In this document: piece by piece, positions 12,122-24,152 of the stretch
Layout: every line of letters starts with the position of its first letter
Position numbering within the stretch: position 1 is the first letter of the stretch
Made by a program: the position numbers and the translations under genes
Notes under the pieces: model-generated
The model's input: the letters and a program-made list of their open reading frames with translations, nothing else
The model's database searches: none
What the model was told of the DNA's origin: nothing
Origin: Platynereis dumerilii
Lineage: Eukaryota > Annelida > Polychaeta > Phyllodocida > Nereididae
Assembly (NCBI GenBank): GCA_026936325.1
Contig: JAPTHN010000011.1
Coordinates: 51,052,629 to 51,116,628, forward strand
DNA length: 64,000 bases
Direction: 5' to 3'

Positions 12122-12650
12122 TAGGATAACAAGTAAATAGGATTAAGCCATTCAAGGATAAATAGAAGTGATAGATAACCAGCTAAATAGTAAAAAGGAA
12201 GTCAACACTGAAAGCTGCCAAATTTAAGTCTATGCTACATGTAGATTGTTATTACATAAGAGTGATAAAAAAACAATAACATGACCTGCATGTAGATTAA
12301 TTGCTCACTGTTACATAATCATCAGAGCTCTGACAAAGATTATGTATCTTTAATTTTGTTATGTTTTCTTGTTGCCTGTTCTGAAATGAAATAAATCATG
12401 TGTTTTAAAATAACTTAATTTAGCTTTTCAAGGCTTATAATTCCCATAAGGCTTATAATTCCCAGAATTCTGCAGTTTTTTCGGAAGCTGCAGAATTCTG
12501 CAATTTTTTCAGAAAGAAATTATATACTCCTCTAGTTTCCTACTGTTGACCATTGATGTTGAGACCATCACTGCACAGATTTTTGAAACCTCTCTTGTGC
12601 TCAATTCGCTTCGCGAAACGGCCTTCGACCGTTTTGCTGCATGAATATAT
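11815..12650. repeat. Direct duplication, left copy (with GATA array)
   Basis: About 830 bp duplicated as 13065-13955. Shared landmarks in order: ATGTAAATGGCACAGCCATG, a (GATA)n run at about 12050-12122, GAAAGCTGCCAAATTTAAGT, CTCACTGTTACATAATCATC and GACCATTGATGTTGAGACC. The left copy has an extra AATTCTGCAG-rich insert near 12465-12510. Confidence 0.85.
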
Positions 12651-13064
12651 TTTTTACAAAAAAACCTTAAGTTCTTTCGGAAGCAAATTCTGTGTTTGCT
12701 TATCCCGCTCTCCCCTATAAAGTGTAAGTTGATAACTTGATATTTTTTCCCAGATTGTCTGGACAATGCAATTCTATCTGCAGAATTCAGTCATATTATA
12801 CACTATCTTGGTGTTTCAAATCATGTCAATACATGTACATAACTGATTAGACCACTGCACTGCACACAAATGTCAATTTAGTGCATCAGGCACTTACAAC
12901 ACCTTCTTCAGGTAAACTATATAATCTAGTGTCTGGGCAAAGAAGACATGTCCCAGACTAGCTATTCACCTATAGATAAGAGTTTGGAAATTTCATAGAA
13001 AATTGAAAAAGGGCTTGTAGCAATACGAGCAAATTCTGGCCACCACAGGGTGGAAAATAAAATG
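12651..13064. other. Spacer between the two duplicated blocks
   Basis: About 410 bp of unremarkable sequence with no match to the duplicated unit and no gene. Confidence 0.4.
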
Positions 13065-13287
13065 TCTTGTAATATGTAAATGGCACAGCCATGAAATTCG
13101 CGCAGCTCTTAAAAAGTTTTTTTTAGGACTTATGGTTTTACCATAACTTTCATTAAATTTATTTCATATTCAAAAGGCAGTTATGTTACTTTTTCAAAAA
13201 AATTGAAAGACAGATATATAGAAAAATAGAGAGAAATTAAGACTAGAAACCATTAGAAAGATAAAATAAATAAAAAATACAATATAT

Positions 13288-13366
<79 letters not shown>

Positions 13367-13955
13367 AAGATAGGAATAGATAGGATGAAAGATAGGAATA
13401 GATAGGATAGCAAATAAATAGGATTAAGAATAAATAGAATTGATAGTTCATCAGCTAAATAGTGAAAACTTACTAAAAAGGAAGACTACACTGAAAGCTG
13501 CCAAATTTAAGTATATATGCTAGATTGTTGATATTACATAATAGTGATAACAAAAACATTAACATGATCTGCATGTAGATTAATTGCTCACTGTTACATA
13601 ATCATCAGTTGACAAAGATTATGTAACCTTAACTTTGTTATGTTTTCTTGTTGTCTGTTTTGAAATGAAATGAATCACTTGTTAATAATTTATTTTAGCT
13701 TGTCAAAGCTTATAATTAACTATTCCATAAAAATAATAGATACAGGGAATATTAATGGAGAAGATTGAATTTTTAAGACACTTTTGAATATGAATATGTC
13801 ATGTTTTGTTAAATTCGAAACTAAATCATTGATAAGAAGCTGGTCCCACTTGACCTAATTTCCTGCTGTCGACCATTGATGTTGAGACCATCACTGCACA
13901 GATTTTTTAAACCTTTCTTGTGCTAAGTTTCGCTGCGTGAATAATATTCAGTATT
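13065..13955. repeat. Direct duplication, right copy (with GATA array)
   Basis: Second copy of 11815-12650. Its (GATA)n array at about 13286-13376 has expanded differently from the left copy, and the unit contains small indels. The Ile/Tyr/Leu/Ser open frame across the array is a repeat artefact. Confidence 0.85.
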
Positions 13956-14511
13956 AAACACCATTTCAAAGAGGACCATCCTAGGTAATAACCAGGGAAG
14001 TTTCAGAGCCCATGTGTTGAGATACGTATCTACTCCAATTGTGAAGTACTACAAAACGTGGCGTTTTCTACAATCTTTCCCACTCAAGACATAGGCTTTA
14101 CCTCAGGCCTGCAATACAAAAATGCTTTTATTACCTCATGGCTAGGTCTACGTTATTATCCTTAAAGACTTGGGTTATACAAAACCTGTCCAGTGTAATA
14201 TCATGCACTATCGATGCAGGATAATATCCACATTGACATTAGATATATGCTCAATATTTCGATTCTTTACTTAGATATAATGCTAGGCTTTATTTCAAAA
14301 ATGGTGCATTAATGGTCAATGATCTATTTCCGTATTTGGCTTTACACCTGTTAGTGTATTTGTATTAAACACTTCAATTATATACCGTTACAAGAAATTA
14401 ACTTGCATTTTCATAATATGCCTCTGGAACAAAACATGAGCATAAAAATCATAATTAGCATACATGTTTGATAAGTAACAGCCAATTTAAAGTTCATCAA
14501 CTTGGAGTCTT
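13956..14511. other. Nothing recognised
   Basis: AT-rich intergenic sequence without gene or repeat that I could identify. Confidence 0.4.
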
Positions 14512-14787
14512 AGGGGTGACCATTTAATATCTGGGGGGTGCTTGGAGTTTTTCTAAAATAAATAATTTCTTGCTCAGTTTTGGTGAAATGAAATAAAATT
14601 TGGACTGACTTGAAATGAAAAAAATTCTGCAGGCGTATTTCTCAATAAAGAAATAAGGCGCTGCTTGATTTAGGAACGAATACTCAGGGACTTAGCGCAC
14701 ATTAAATAAATATATACAGAGAAATAAATAATTTCCCATCGAGGAAACCTACAAGCTCTGTCCCAGGAAATTAAATGGTCGCCCTCT
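14512..14787. mobile_element. MITE family M2, copy 2
   Basis: Inverted ends TAGGGGTGACCATTTAATAT and AAATTAAATGGTCGCCCTCT, 276 bp. The interior matches 8050-8365 in reverse orientation. No coding capacity. Confidence 0.75.
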
Positions 14788-15255
14788 TTGGTCTTCCGAT
14801 AGAAAGTAATTTTGGAGTGTAACAAGGTGGCACCTGTCTATCTATTTGACTATATTAATTATATTTCTCACATGACCCATTTGACCCAGTCTCCTAGAAT
14901 AAATTCCACTTGCAATTAAACATCACAAAGCTATTACAAAGCTACAATTAATGGGATTATGAGGGTAAGTCTGTGATCCACTAATTTGGATTAATAATTT
15001 TTTTTTATGCAGCTTAGGTTTATGTCAAATGAAAAATGAAAGGTCTCTTCAAAGGGATAAGCATTAATTCACAGGATTAAGTAATGCATGCGAAAAGTAG
15101 GCCTAAAAGCCAATACTTAATTGAGGACTTTCAAGAATTAGATCAATTACAGAATTATTAAGTACCAATCCCAATCAATTAAGCACATTACGCCATATGC
15201 ACTGGCCAGTAGGCCTATCATGCAGTGGCGTGTTTCAGGAGGTGCTCCTAAGACC
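14788..15255. other. Nothing recognised
   Basis: AT-rich sequence between two DNA elements, with no gene or RNA signal. Confidence 0.4.
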
Positions 15256-16107
15256 AGGTGTCCACTAGGGCCAGGACAAGACCAGGAAGGGTTGGGGAAG
15301 CGAATTTGGCCATTTCAGCGTATCTTCAGCATCAGATGCTCCATTCCTGAGACCTTCTGCATTCTGTCTGCTGACAGGATGCAGAACACTTCAGGGAGGG
15401 TAAAAACATGGGACAGGACAATTAGGAAGCCCTCCAGACAGCATGAGGAATTTCATTTGGTGGCAGATTGAATGCCATTTTTTCTAATTTTTCTTGACAT
15501 GACATCTTGTTCCTAGCCATTTTGCACATATTTCAGTGCTTTCCTGGGACCTTCTGCGTGTTGTCTGCACCTTCCTGACACCTTCTGCATGCTGTCTGTG
15601 CTGTCCTGACACCTTCAGCGAGCTGTCTGCAAGGCTTCCCGATGTTCCTCACGGTTCCTAATAGCTTCTTGGTAGTTTCAGCATTGGTTCCTCAATACTT
15701 CCTCATGCCTTCAGCGCCTTCAGCATACCTTCAGCAAGCCTTCTTGAACATTCCTGAAGCTGTCAGCAGCGCAGATGGGTCCAGGACAGCTTCAAGAAGA
15801 TGCTGAAGGGTTCCTGAAGGGTTCAGGAAAGCCAGGAAGCCTTCAGGACATGGTCAGGACAACAAGGACAAGTCGCTGAAGGTACCAGGAAATCAATTTC
15901 AGCGTCCAAATTTTGCTCTGGAGCAAAATTTGGACGCTGAAATGTTTGCCTCTGCTGAAGGCGCTGAAGCAACAGGAAGGGTTCAGGAAAGACGAGGACA
16001 GTACTAGGAAGGCTTCAGGAAGACCAGGACAACGTGCTGAAGGGATGGGGAATTGTCAATTTCACTTTCCTGATGGTTCCTGGTCTTGTCCTGGCCCTAG
16101 TGGACGG
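15256..16107. mobile_element. GC-rich foldback element with CTTCAGC/GCTGAAG repeats
   Basis: About 850 bp. Long inverted ends pair TGTCCACTAGGGCCAGGACA at the left with its complement at 16085-16105. The left half is full of CCTTCTGC/CCTTCAGC words and the right half of GCTGAAGG/TTCAGGAA words, so the halves are diverged inverted arrays. A perfect hairpin lies at 15896-15943. Base composition contrasts with the AT-rich flanks. The 83- and 67-codon open frames inside have no family features. Confidence 0.7.
15896..15943. repeat. Perfect 23-bp hairpin
   Basis: Two perfect 23-bp arms separated by a 2-base loop (TG). The arm contains TTTCAGCGTCCAAATTTTGC. It lies in the right half of the foldback element. 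Confidence 0.9.
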
Positions 16108-16185
16108 CCCCCATAATTTATTAATTATTAATTTATTAAGGTTGTAGTACATTTAAATTTCTCCCTGCACCTGCTGAATTCTGCA

Positions 16186-16375
16186 AGAGTGTGTGTGTGT
16201 GTGTTTGTGTTTGACGCCTCTGCAGCACCTTAATGGGCTATATCGAGGCAGGCTAGAATTTTATATATCTTGGTCATTTGTCTTCATATTTTGTAATATG
16301 TCTGTGTTCGATGTAAAAATGAAATTATGTTTTCTGGTTTGTGTGTAAGAAATTGGAGTGGATTTGTTGGGAGAA
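16186..16375 (-). mobile_element. 5'-truncated LINE 3' end (fragment F)
   Basis: On the minus strand this encodes PENIISF then QTYYKI and stop, the same ORF2 C-terminus as at 63770-64000, followed by the shared 3' UTR (GCCTCGATATAGCCCA, GTGCTGCAGAGGCG) and a (CA)n-like tail at about 16190-16211. Only the last ~190 bp were inserted. Confidence 0.8.
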
Positions 16376-16640
16376 TTCTGCAAGAAGTTCTGCAGTTCTG
16401 CAGGAAGCCGTAGAATTATGCAGTTCTGCAATTTAAACTGAATTGTTGCTCCTCTGTCACTGCAGCATTTCTGGAGGTTTCTGCAACAAAATATGTAATT
16501 CTGCTGAAATGATGCAGCTTCGGTGTTTTTTATGCACTTCTGCATGAAGTTGCAGAATTCTGTAGGAAGCGGAATTCCACACTTCTGCAACTGACCACAG
16601 AATTCTGCAGTTTCCTACGGAATTCTGTGGGAAGCTGTTC
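16376..16640. repeat. TTCTGCAG-rich degenerate repeat
   Basis: Many imperfect copies of AATTCTGCAG and AGAATTCTG spaced irregularly. Related words occur at 12465-12510. Possibly a decayed tandem array; the origin is unclear. Confidence 0.6.
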
Positions 16641-17044
16641 CAATCACTGAAAAATGTTCACCAAGTTACGGTCCTCTCAATGCTTCAAATTACAGTTATA
16701 ATCATGTAGCTTAGAGTGATTGTGTAAGCTCTTAAAATTATATTATACAACAAAAAATTATTGAAGATGGTGAAATTATTGTATTTTACCCCCATTATAA
16801 TATTTATAATAATAGTATTCTCAGTGGCCATCTTGTGCCAGTTTGTTTTACACTCACTCATAGGCTTTTTACCTTTTATAGCTATACAATTAAAAGTAAC
16901 CCTAAAACCCTCGTTTTACTCCGATTTCACCCTTCCTCATCTCCCAAACTCAAATCTCATTTGTTGCACTAATTACAATCAGTCTTTAATCACCCTCTCA
17001 TCTCTCTGATGGCTCTAACTTCAACATTTCTCTTTCCACCAGGT
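16641..17044. other. Nothing recognised
   Basis: AT-rich sequence. The open frame at 16761-17009 is hydrophobic and low-complexity with no family features. Confidence 0.4.
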
Positions 17045-19217
17045 GGCTGTGTGTTTGTGTGTGCTTGTGTTTTACGCCTCTGCAGCACCTTATTGGGCTA
17101 TATCGAGGCTTGCTCAGGTGTTATTTGTCTTTGTTTATTGTCCACATAGCATGTCTGTGTTGGAAGAACTAACTTTGTAGGTTGGTGAAGAAATTATTTA
17201 CGGATTTTCAGGGCTACTTTTAGCGCAGTTGTAAACAGGTTGTGGCGTATAAGAAGGATCAGAGCACCTGCTCCTTCTTCAGTAAAATTGTAATTTTTAA
17301 TAGCTTTAATGAGGTCCGACTTTGTACTGAAACCGTCTTTGTTGAACGGCCCCTTTGTTTGTTGTGTACGTTGCACAAGTTGTGTGCGTGCTTGGTGAAG
17401 TCTCAATGATGCAAGAAGTGTTTTTGTATACTCAAGGTAGTCTTCTGTGAGCTTCCTTCTACTAGTTTGCCATTTGTTGTTTAACACCAAGCAGACAACT
17501 GCTGCAGCTGACTTAGTTAGGTGTCCTGACTGTTCTTTTTGACATGAACTGTTCTGGCGATGTTCTACCAATTTCAGGATAAGAAAGAGTAGATCGTGGA
17601 TAAGAAGAAGAATCATAGTTCAATATTCAATCTCTGTGAATAGGTGTGATTCTGTGGCTTCCCGGATTTCGGCAACAGTACAATATTTTTCTTTTGGCCA
17701 GCAGCCTGCACTTTGAGTTGTTCTCTGTAAGAGAAGTCCATTTCCATTTTCTAGGCCTGCATTTGTGAGAGTACTTTTAGAATTTTCTAGATGCTTCTCA
17801 ATCAAAGCTAAGCGGTTATACGTGGTCAGTGATAGATCTTTGTGCACCAATTTGAGGTAGATGTCTTTGTTGGATGCAGCCATCACTTCATTGCATTTTT
17901 TAGGATTCTTGTTCTCAGAAGCCAATGCTTCTTTCGTCTTGGCTTGTTCAGGTGACATCTTCGTTTGAGGGATATCAGTAGAGGACGTATGACTTTGTTT
18001 CCTCGGTGATATGCATGAAACCGGTTCAGGAGAGTACATGGTTTCTTTCTTCTTTGGTCGTTCTGGTGAAGATTTCTTCTGCAAGACATCCATGAAGTGG
18101 TAGATAGTGGTTCGTCTTCAGTTGAATCCGTCTCTTTGGAGATAAGTGTAAAACTGGTCTGGGGTAGTCTGATCCTTGGTCCATGCTGTCCGTATCCTCT
18201 TCTACACGGCGTCTGGCTTCAGGGAATGATATTCCTGTGTCAATCTGTAGTTGTATGATTTCCCTTTCTTTCTTGAAGATTCTGCAGTCGTGGCTAAATG
18301 CAGGGTGATCCCCTGCACAATTAACACAATACGAGGGCTTGGAGCATGGTTGCTGTCTTGTGTGAGTGTGATCCAGTTCTCCGCAATGGGCACAAACTGT
18401 CAACCTTCTACACATACTGCTGAAATGTCCGTAGATTTGGCAATTGAAACAACGTTTTGGGCGAGGAAAGATAGGGCGAACTCTGCACTTTTCAAAAGCT
18501 ACAGGTACTTTCTTTGGAACTTTATCGTCTTTGAATGTCAAGTGTAGTAACTCATATCCGTTTTGTTGGGAAAGACGTATGAAGTGTTCAATGCCATGTT
18601 TCTTGAACCACTTGTTTAGCTGTACATCAGTACATGTCCTGCTCTCTTTTGAGAAGATGTGGCCTATGCCTGGTCTTATGAAAGGTTCAAAGGAGATTTT
18701 TGTTCCAGCAATTTCGTTGACTGATGTCAGTTTCTCTCTTTGTTGATCGTTCTGAGGATGAATCAGGAAGGTTCCATTAGTTTGACATCTTATTTCTCCA
18801 GCTACAGTGTTGTCACAAGTTTCTGCAATAACTTCATAAACATCGATAGCTGACAGGTCGTCAAGGGATTTTGTTTCACCTTTCATCACAAGGCAATTTT
18901 TGTCTTTCAAGATGTGTGGGAGGCGGTCAGGGTCTATCAAGTCATCCGAGAATATCCTTGTCCATTGATATCTTGGCAGTCCAGTTGCAAATTTTTCGAT
19001 CTCAGCCTGGTTTCCCGCTGAGGGACGCGCACCTTGGTTACCCGGTTGACGTACGATCCGGTCTTGAAACATGTTTTTTGACATTATCATTGATATTCCC
19101 CTGTAAGGTAGGGGACACACCGTGCAAGCGCACTGTCTCATGTTGGCCACTGAAGGATCGAGGTCTTCACCTTAGTGTTACCGCCCTCTGCCACGAGGAG
19201 GCCCGAGACCTGCGGGG
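17045..19217 (-). mobile_element. Half-LINE copy A (ORF1 only)
   Basis: Minus-strand non-LTR element of about 2.17 kb. The 5' end near 19217 reads CCCCCGCAGGTCTCGGGCC. A gag-like ORF1 follows (17194-19150), then a 3' UTR whose terminal ~110 bp matches 63678-63790, and a CA-rich tail near 17045-17065. There is no endonuclease or reverse transcriptase. It differs from copies B-E in the 3' end (GGCTATATCGAGGC instead of GGCTATTTAGAGAC). No target duplication could be made out. Confidence 0.88.
17194..19150 (-). pseudogene. LINE ORF1 (zinc-knuckle RNA-binding protein), copy A
   Basis: ORF1 proteins of jockey/I-type LINEs bind the element RNA. From Met at 19150: a Cys-containing leader, an RRM-like region, then three knuckles (CFNCQIYGHFSSMC, CAHCGELDHTHTRQQPC and CVNCAGDHPAFSHDC), a Ser/Pro/Lys-rich linker, and a C-terminal helical part ending in a hydrophobic stretch (ALILLIRHNLF). 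Not a working gene: one frameshift lies within 18026-18093 and one in-frame stop at 17620-17622. Otherwise about 650 codons are recognisable. Confidence 0.88.
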
Positions 19218-20884
19218 GCAGATACGTATGTACACACGTACATAGATGGATAGATCTCTGATATTAAACCCTTTTCAGTACCACTTTCACCACTCTCTTT
19301 TAATTCATCTATCAACTTATTCATTAGACAATGATTTAATATATCAAATTCCCTCTGCCCAGTGCATTTTTTAACAAAGTAAATGGTCTCCCAATGGACA
19401 GATTTGGTCTCCCAGTTATTGCTAAATGGGGGAACTGCAACACCAACCTTTTCCAGCTACTCTAATTGTATACTTGCACGTCCTTTGTGGCATTTTTCAA
19501 TAACACAAATATCCATGCTCTTTACCATGTATTTTTGCCTGTCTCATTTTCAATTTTCATCAAACATTTTTGCAACTCCTTCAGGTGGAAATCATCCACT
19601 TCCTAAAGTGGCAGTCACCTCAACTTTTCAAGCTCCATTTTGCAAGGATATCACAAGCTATAACCATAAATATCTCGTGGATCTTCAGCTGAACTATAGA
19701 TGTCGTACATTATGCCTCAATGAATAAATGGCTCAGAATACTGTCACTCTTTTGGTCTCCCAGTCAAACATCCTTTAAAAAATGCTCTGTCCCTGCCATT
19801 TGTGCAATTTTTATTAACAATTTATATCACGGGTAAATGCAACTCCCCTCTGAAAACTATTTACACGGGCACATACTGCTACAGTGGGTTGAAAAAGTAT
19901 GTACATCCCCCTGGAGTGGTCTTCCAATTTTCTGTCATATCTTCCTTCAGAAATGCATCATCAATCTCATACTTCTACACGCCCATACTGACCTCTCTTG
20001 TAACCTATATTCACCATAAAATTCTGGGTGGTAAGTCATGGAAGAGTAGAAAAAATTAAACAAGCAAAAATTAGTGTTGCCAAAGTATACACCCCTTGCA
20101 AGTTGTTGATGTTTTTTCAGTGATAATAATGCTGTTTTGACCTGAAAAAGTAAAATTATGATATAAAAAGATGATCTCTGATTGGTTTTTAACATCTTTG
20201 ATTGTTTTACCCAATTTCTGTAATTTCTGTGGTCGACTGTGGATGGAAAATATCACAAAGTCAACCTACTGTAAATAAAAATTGTGAAAAATTAGATATG
20301 AAAATAAAACAGATATCTAATGAATTCCATAAGCTACATTTGAGAATTATAGAGGTTGAATGGAGAAACAAAAATATTTTGAGCCCTAATTACACATCAG
20401 CATCCCCAACAGCAATGTCAGAATGAACTGACATTTATACCTGACAAAAGGTGTTGGGATACTCTTTCCTTGGGAAGCCCCCAAAAAGCAAGAAAAGGGC
20501 TGGACAGGCAGGGACACACCCTGATACAACCTAGAAAAAGTTTCACTTAAGTATCTGCAACAGAATTTGAAAATGCATATGATCATAGGAACCTACAGCG
20601 ATACTTAGTTTTGGCCCTCTCCCATTTGATGTCTTGTGTCTTTTAATGTGTGTTATTAATAATGCCATTATCCATGTATGGTGCTATCAGCTATGAATAT
20701 AAAGTAGGTGCGATTTGACAATGCTCAATCAAGTTTAAGTGATATTTTTTCTCGTCGCCCAATTTGCGATAAAATATGAAAATTATCAAAAATTTTGATC
20801 ATACTCATTTTTTAGTTCTATCAAATATATCAAACTAGAAAGTGTCTTGGGTTCTATCAGGGTAAGTATACACCTGTCCAGCTC
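19218..20884. other. No gene; one Tc1-like end
   Basis: No coding exon seen. At 19877 the sequence CAGTGGGTTGAAAAAGTATG resembles the terminal repeat of Tc1/mariner elements, with related wording at 20080-20095 (AAAGTATACACCCC). No matching opposite end was found. TTTGGTCTCCCAGT occurs at 19402 and 19749. Confidence 0.35.
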
Positions 20885-21249
20885 ATTTCAACAATGAGTT
20901 GAAATCAATAAGTGCTTGGCTAAAGCTAAATCAACTGTCTTTAAATATTGAAAAAACAAGGGCCATGCTGTTTCATTCTATAAATAGGAAAGTTAAAACA
21001 CCAAACATTCACATTGATGATGTTAAGATCGACTTTACAGATGAATTTAATTTCCTAGGCCTTATTTTAGATAAACATTTAAGATGGAAGTCTCATATAA
21101 AGTTCTTATCCCAGAAAATTAGTAAAACAACTGGTATTATGACAAAGCTAAAGCATGTTCTTCCAACTGATGCTCTTTATAACATCTACAATGCTCTGAT
21201 TTTACCCCATCTTAATAATTGTTCCTCTATAGATATGGGGCTGGCAATC

Positions 21250-21591
21250 CCCGGGGGGGGTACTTACTATGAAAAGGTGTATATAGAGGCGCCGCTGGAT
21301 GGTAATGGTTTTTTGGCCTTTTTGGATTAAAATGGTTTTGGTTTTTTGGCAATTCAGATTAATTTGGTCCCTGGTTTTGCCACCCCTACGTATTTGGTAT
21401 CAATAGAATCGGCTTGAAAAGACAATTCCAATGGTATCAGAATCATAAAGATTAAAATGGTTGCCAAAATTTTTTCTCAAGGATTAAAATGGTTTGTGGT
21501 TTTGGCGTTGGTTCCGGATTAAAATGGTTTCGGTTTTCAGAATTGCCATGGCGCATCCGTATATATAAGTCCGCGAAGTACCCCCCCCGGG
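21250..21591. mobile_element. hAT-like MITE, 342 bp, 8-bp target duplication
   Basis: Perfect 16-bp inverted ends CCCGGGGGGGGTACTT and AAGTACCCCCCCCGGG, flanked by direct TGGCAATC at 21242-21249 and 21592-21599. The interior repeats GGATTAAAATGGTTT. The 8-bp duplication fits the hAT superfamily. Inserted in the LINE reverse transcriptase. Confidence 0.88.
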
Positions 21592-21709
21592 TGGCAATCC
21601 CACAACCTATTCAAAATTCAAAAAAAGGCAATTCGGATTATAACAAAAAGCATGTACAACGCTCATACAAGCAATTTATTCAAGCAGCTCAATACTCTAA
21701 AAATTCAGG

Positions 21710-23712
21710 ATATGGGTCAAAATTTGGTAAGTCTGAAATTCTTGTCTCCGGTGTTTAACAATAATTCACGATGACAGAAAGGTACATGCAGGATCTTTTG
21801 ATGTCAATTGTACAGACAAGGATATTAGCAAAACTTTTGACACAAAAAATTGGTGGAAGGTTATTTTTAGCTCATCCAAAAATAGCATTGAAGTGGCCAA
21901 CCCCCCTGAAAATGGCCTGTCTCCATCAACATTTTCTTTGAAAGATTGCATCACAAAAACTTGTACAGGATCCTAATTCAATTAAACTCTTCCATACATG
22001 GAGACTTGACTATCACTCTTCTAAAATATAGTTACCAATTTCTGAAATAATATCCTGTATAAGAGTAGGAGGTTGTTGTGTCAATGTCTCCAATATTGCG
22101 TCTTTGGCATCACACCAGTTTGGTTTCTTAATAAAAATGAAAGGGACGCACATTTTGTGAGAAAACCTTGTGTCTGACGTTGTCTCAGAACCCAAGAAAA
22201 TAACTGTGCTGTCTGTAGCTCTGTATCATTTATGTAAACCAAAATATTTGAGTATTTCTGTTGGCATGTCGGTTGTCCTATCTTAATTTGTCATTAGCAA
22301 ACGCCTTGCTGCTCTATTTTGACTGCATATTTCTGGACCAGAATCAATGTGAACATGCTTCTGGTGTTCATAAGATCACTGCATGCACAAATTGCCAGAT
22401 TGCCAGTTTTGCACTGGTCCCTACAAAGATTTTTATCTTAATTATCATTAGCATCACGCTGTCATTAGCATCACAACAAAAAATGGCTTCTTTCCTTTAC
22501 CTCACCAAAATTCTGTTACAGGTGACGGGAGTTGAAATTGTGTTCAATATATATTATCAATTAATGTTTTAACAAAATATTACACAGAATATTTGCATTT
22601 TCCTTGCATCTGACATGCTTAGTATGAATTTTGACGCTTCTCTGAGATTACTAATCAAATATGGGGTGTCAGTGACATTTTACCATTGTCTAGCACCTGA
22701 AATATGGCTCAGCAAAGACATTGGGCACTGGAGGCATAGTGGAGATCATCTTTGTTATTCAGAATCCAGACTATTGATGAAAAGAGTATTTTTGTTTCTG
22801 TTTGTAAATTTCTAGTTCAAGAAAATGTTCTATCTTAATAAGTATTGGTCGTAGAGACCTGAAATATAGCTCAATGTTTGCAGAATAGCCACTTTCCCAT
22901 ACGTTGGTAATACATTCTTCAGCTCTAAGTGGTGCGGATTTCAAGTTATAGACATGATGCTAATGACACACATATTCAGTATTTAATTGACCAAAATGCA
23001 TTATTTCAAAATAACAAGAGCAGGTATACTGCCTCCATATCCCCCATGCCCTGCACATCTACCTATACCCACCAGAATTCCAATTTTAGTTATGCCAAAT
23101 ATTTCCACCAGGGGCACAAATGTGCATACATGTAAGGATGTGGAGACACCTGGGGGTGGAGTTCGCTTTTAAAAATAACATGGCTGCAGGGCAAAAGCAC
23201 AGCAAAAAGTATTTGGGATGTGGAAATGGTTATGATATTTATTGACTTATGGTCAGATTTGACAAGTTTAGGGGTGTCTTTGAATGTTTGGAAAGGATGA
23301 GCATTGTGCATGGTGTGGTGTTTGAGATATTTGATGGATGCCATGACATGGAGACTAAAAGTAAAATCCCCCATAGCATAGCATGGGGGATAATAATTAG
23401 TGCTAGAGACCTGAAACTTGGCCTAAAATGTGCAAGCTACCTGCCTAATTATTGGTAATAGATTATTTAGCCCTAAGTGGTCAGAGTTTTTCAGTTACAA
23501 GTGTGATTTTATTGACAGTCAAAAAACATCACCGCTGTAACTATCACCTCATTACAGATCAGCAGAGCATTTGGGACCCTTGGACATGACAGTGCAGTGA
23601 TAGCTGATTGTTTGACCTACCCAATGCCAACTTAAAAAGTCATTTCTGGATTTTAAAAATTTTCAAATTTTTTTCAGCTGAAATTTCAAGGTTTTCAAAT
23701 TTTGACCCATAT
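21710..23712. mobile_element. 2-kb non-coding DNA element interrupting the LINE
   Basis: The ends are inverted repeats built on ATATGGGTCAAAATTTG. LINE coding sequence stops on one side and resumes on the other. No transposase frame is visible. The exact target duplication is uncertain. A smaller repeat (23013-23398) lies inside. Confidence 0.65.
23013..23398. repeat. Repeat family M3, copy 1
   Basis: Shares with 40395-40812: AAGAGCAGG, ATCCCCCATGCCCTGC, GTGCATACATGTA, AATATTGTGCATGGTGTGGT (variant here) and GGAGACTNAAANNTAAAATC, ending CATGGGGGATAAT. The ATCCCCCATG/CATGGGGGAT ends are inverted, so it is probably a MITE. Confidence 0.75.
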
Positions 23713-24152
23713 AATGTGCACTGCATGACTACAAATTCGTCTATAAATTGTTAAATGGTTTAGTCCCAAGCTTCTTTTTAGATCTATTGGAACCTCATAA
23801 CGTAGCATACCATGAATATAACACAAGACAAGCAATGGACTTACGCTTACCTGCTGTGAGGCATGACTTCGCAAGGAATGGCATCAAGTACAGATTTCCT
23901 AAAATTTTTAACACTATACCAGTTTCTTTCAAACAAAAAATATTCACACACAGTCAATTTGGTTTTAAGATTTATATAAAGAAAAATATGATAGAGAGTT
24001 ATTCTACTATATGTTCCATTCCCAATTGATATATTTGCAATTAAATGAAATCAGCTTATTCCATACCATTTTCACACTACATCTCCCACGTACGGCCCGA
24101 CTCCTCCTTTGGGTCAGTCAGCAGAAGCATATTATTATCGTTTTCATAGCTA

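Larger units (their letters stand above)
20885..24029 (+). mobile_element. 5'-truncated LINE (jockey/CR1-like) split by two insertions
   Basis: The end of a reverse transcriptase reads LNQLSLNIEKTRAMLF, FNFLGLILDKHLRWKSHI and YNIYNALILPHLNN (20893-21241). It resumes after a MITE (21250-21591) with IQKKAIRIITK-type sequence to about 21713, and again after a 2-kb element at 23714-24029 (KLLNGLVPSFF, NTRQAMDLRLP and a short FK-type tail). Frameshifted beyond the first insertion. The 5' truncation lies near 20885. Confidence 0.82.

Noticed and set aside
13194-13451. Open frame of Ile-Tyr-Leu-Ser repeats (also 51395-51643)
   Set aside because: Both are read from (GATA)n microsatellites and carry no other coding signal.
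19877-20880. Complete Tc1/mariner element starting CAGTGGGTTGAAAAAG
   Set aside because: No matching inverted end and no transposase frame were found; only a terminal-like word remains.
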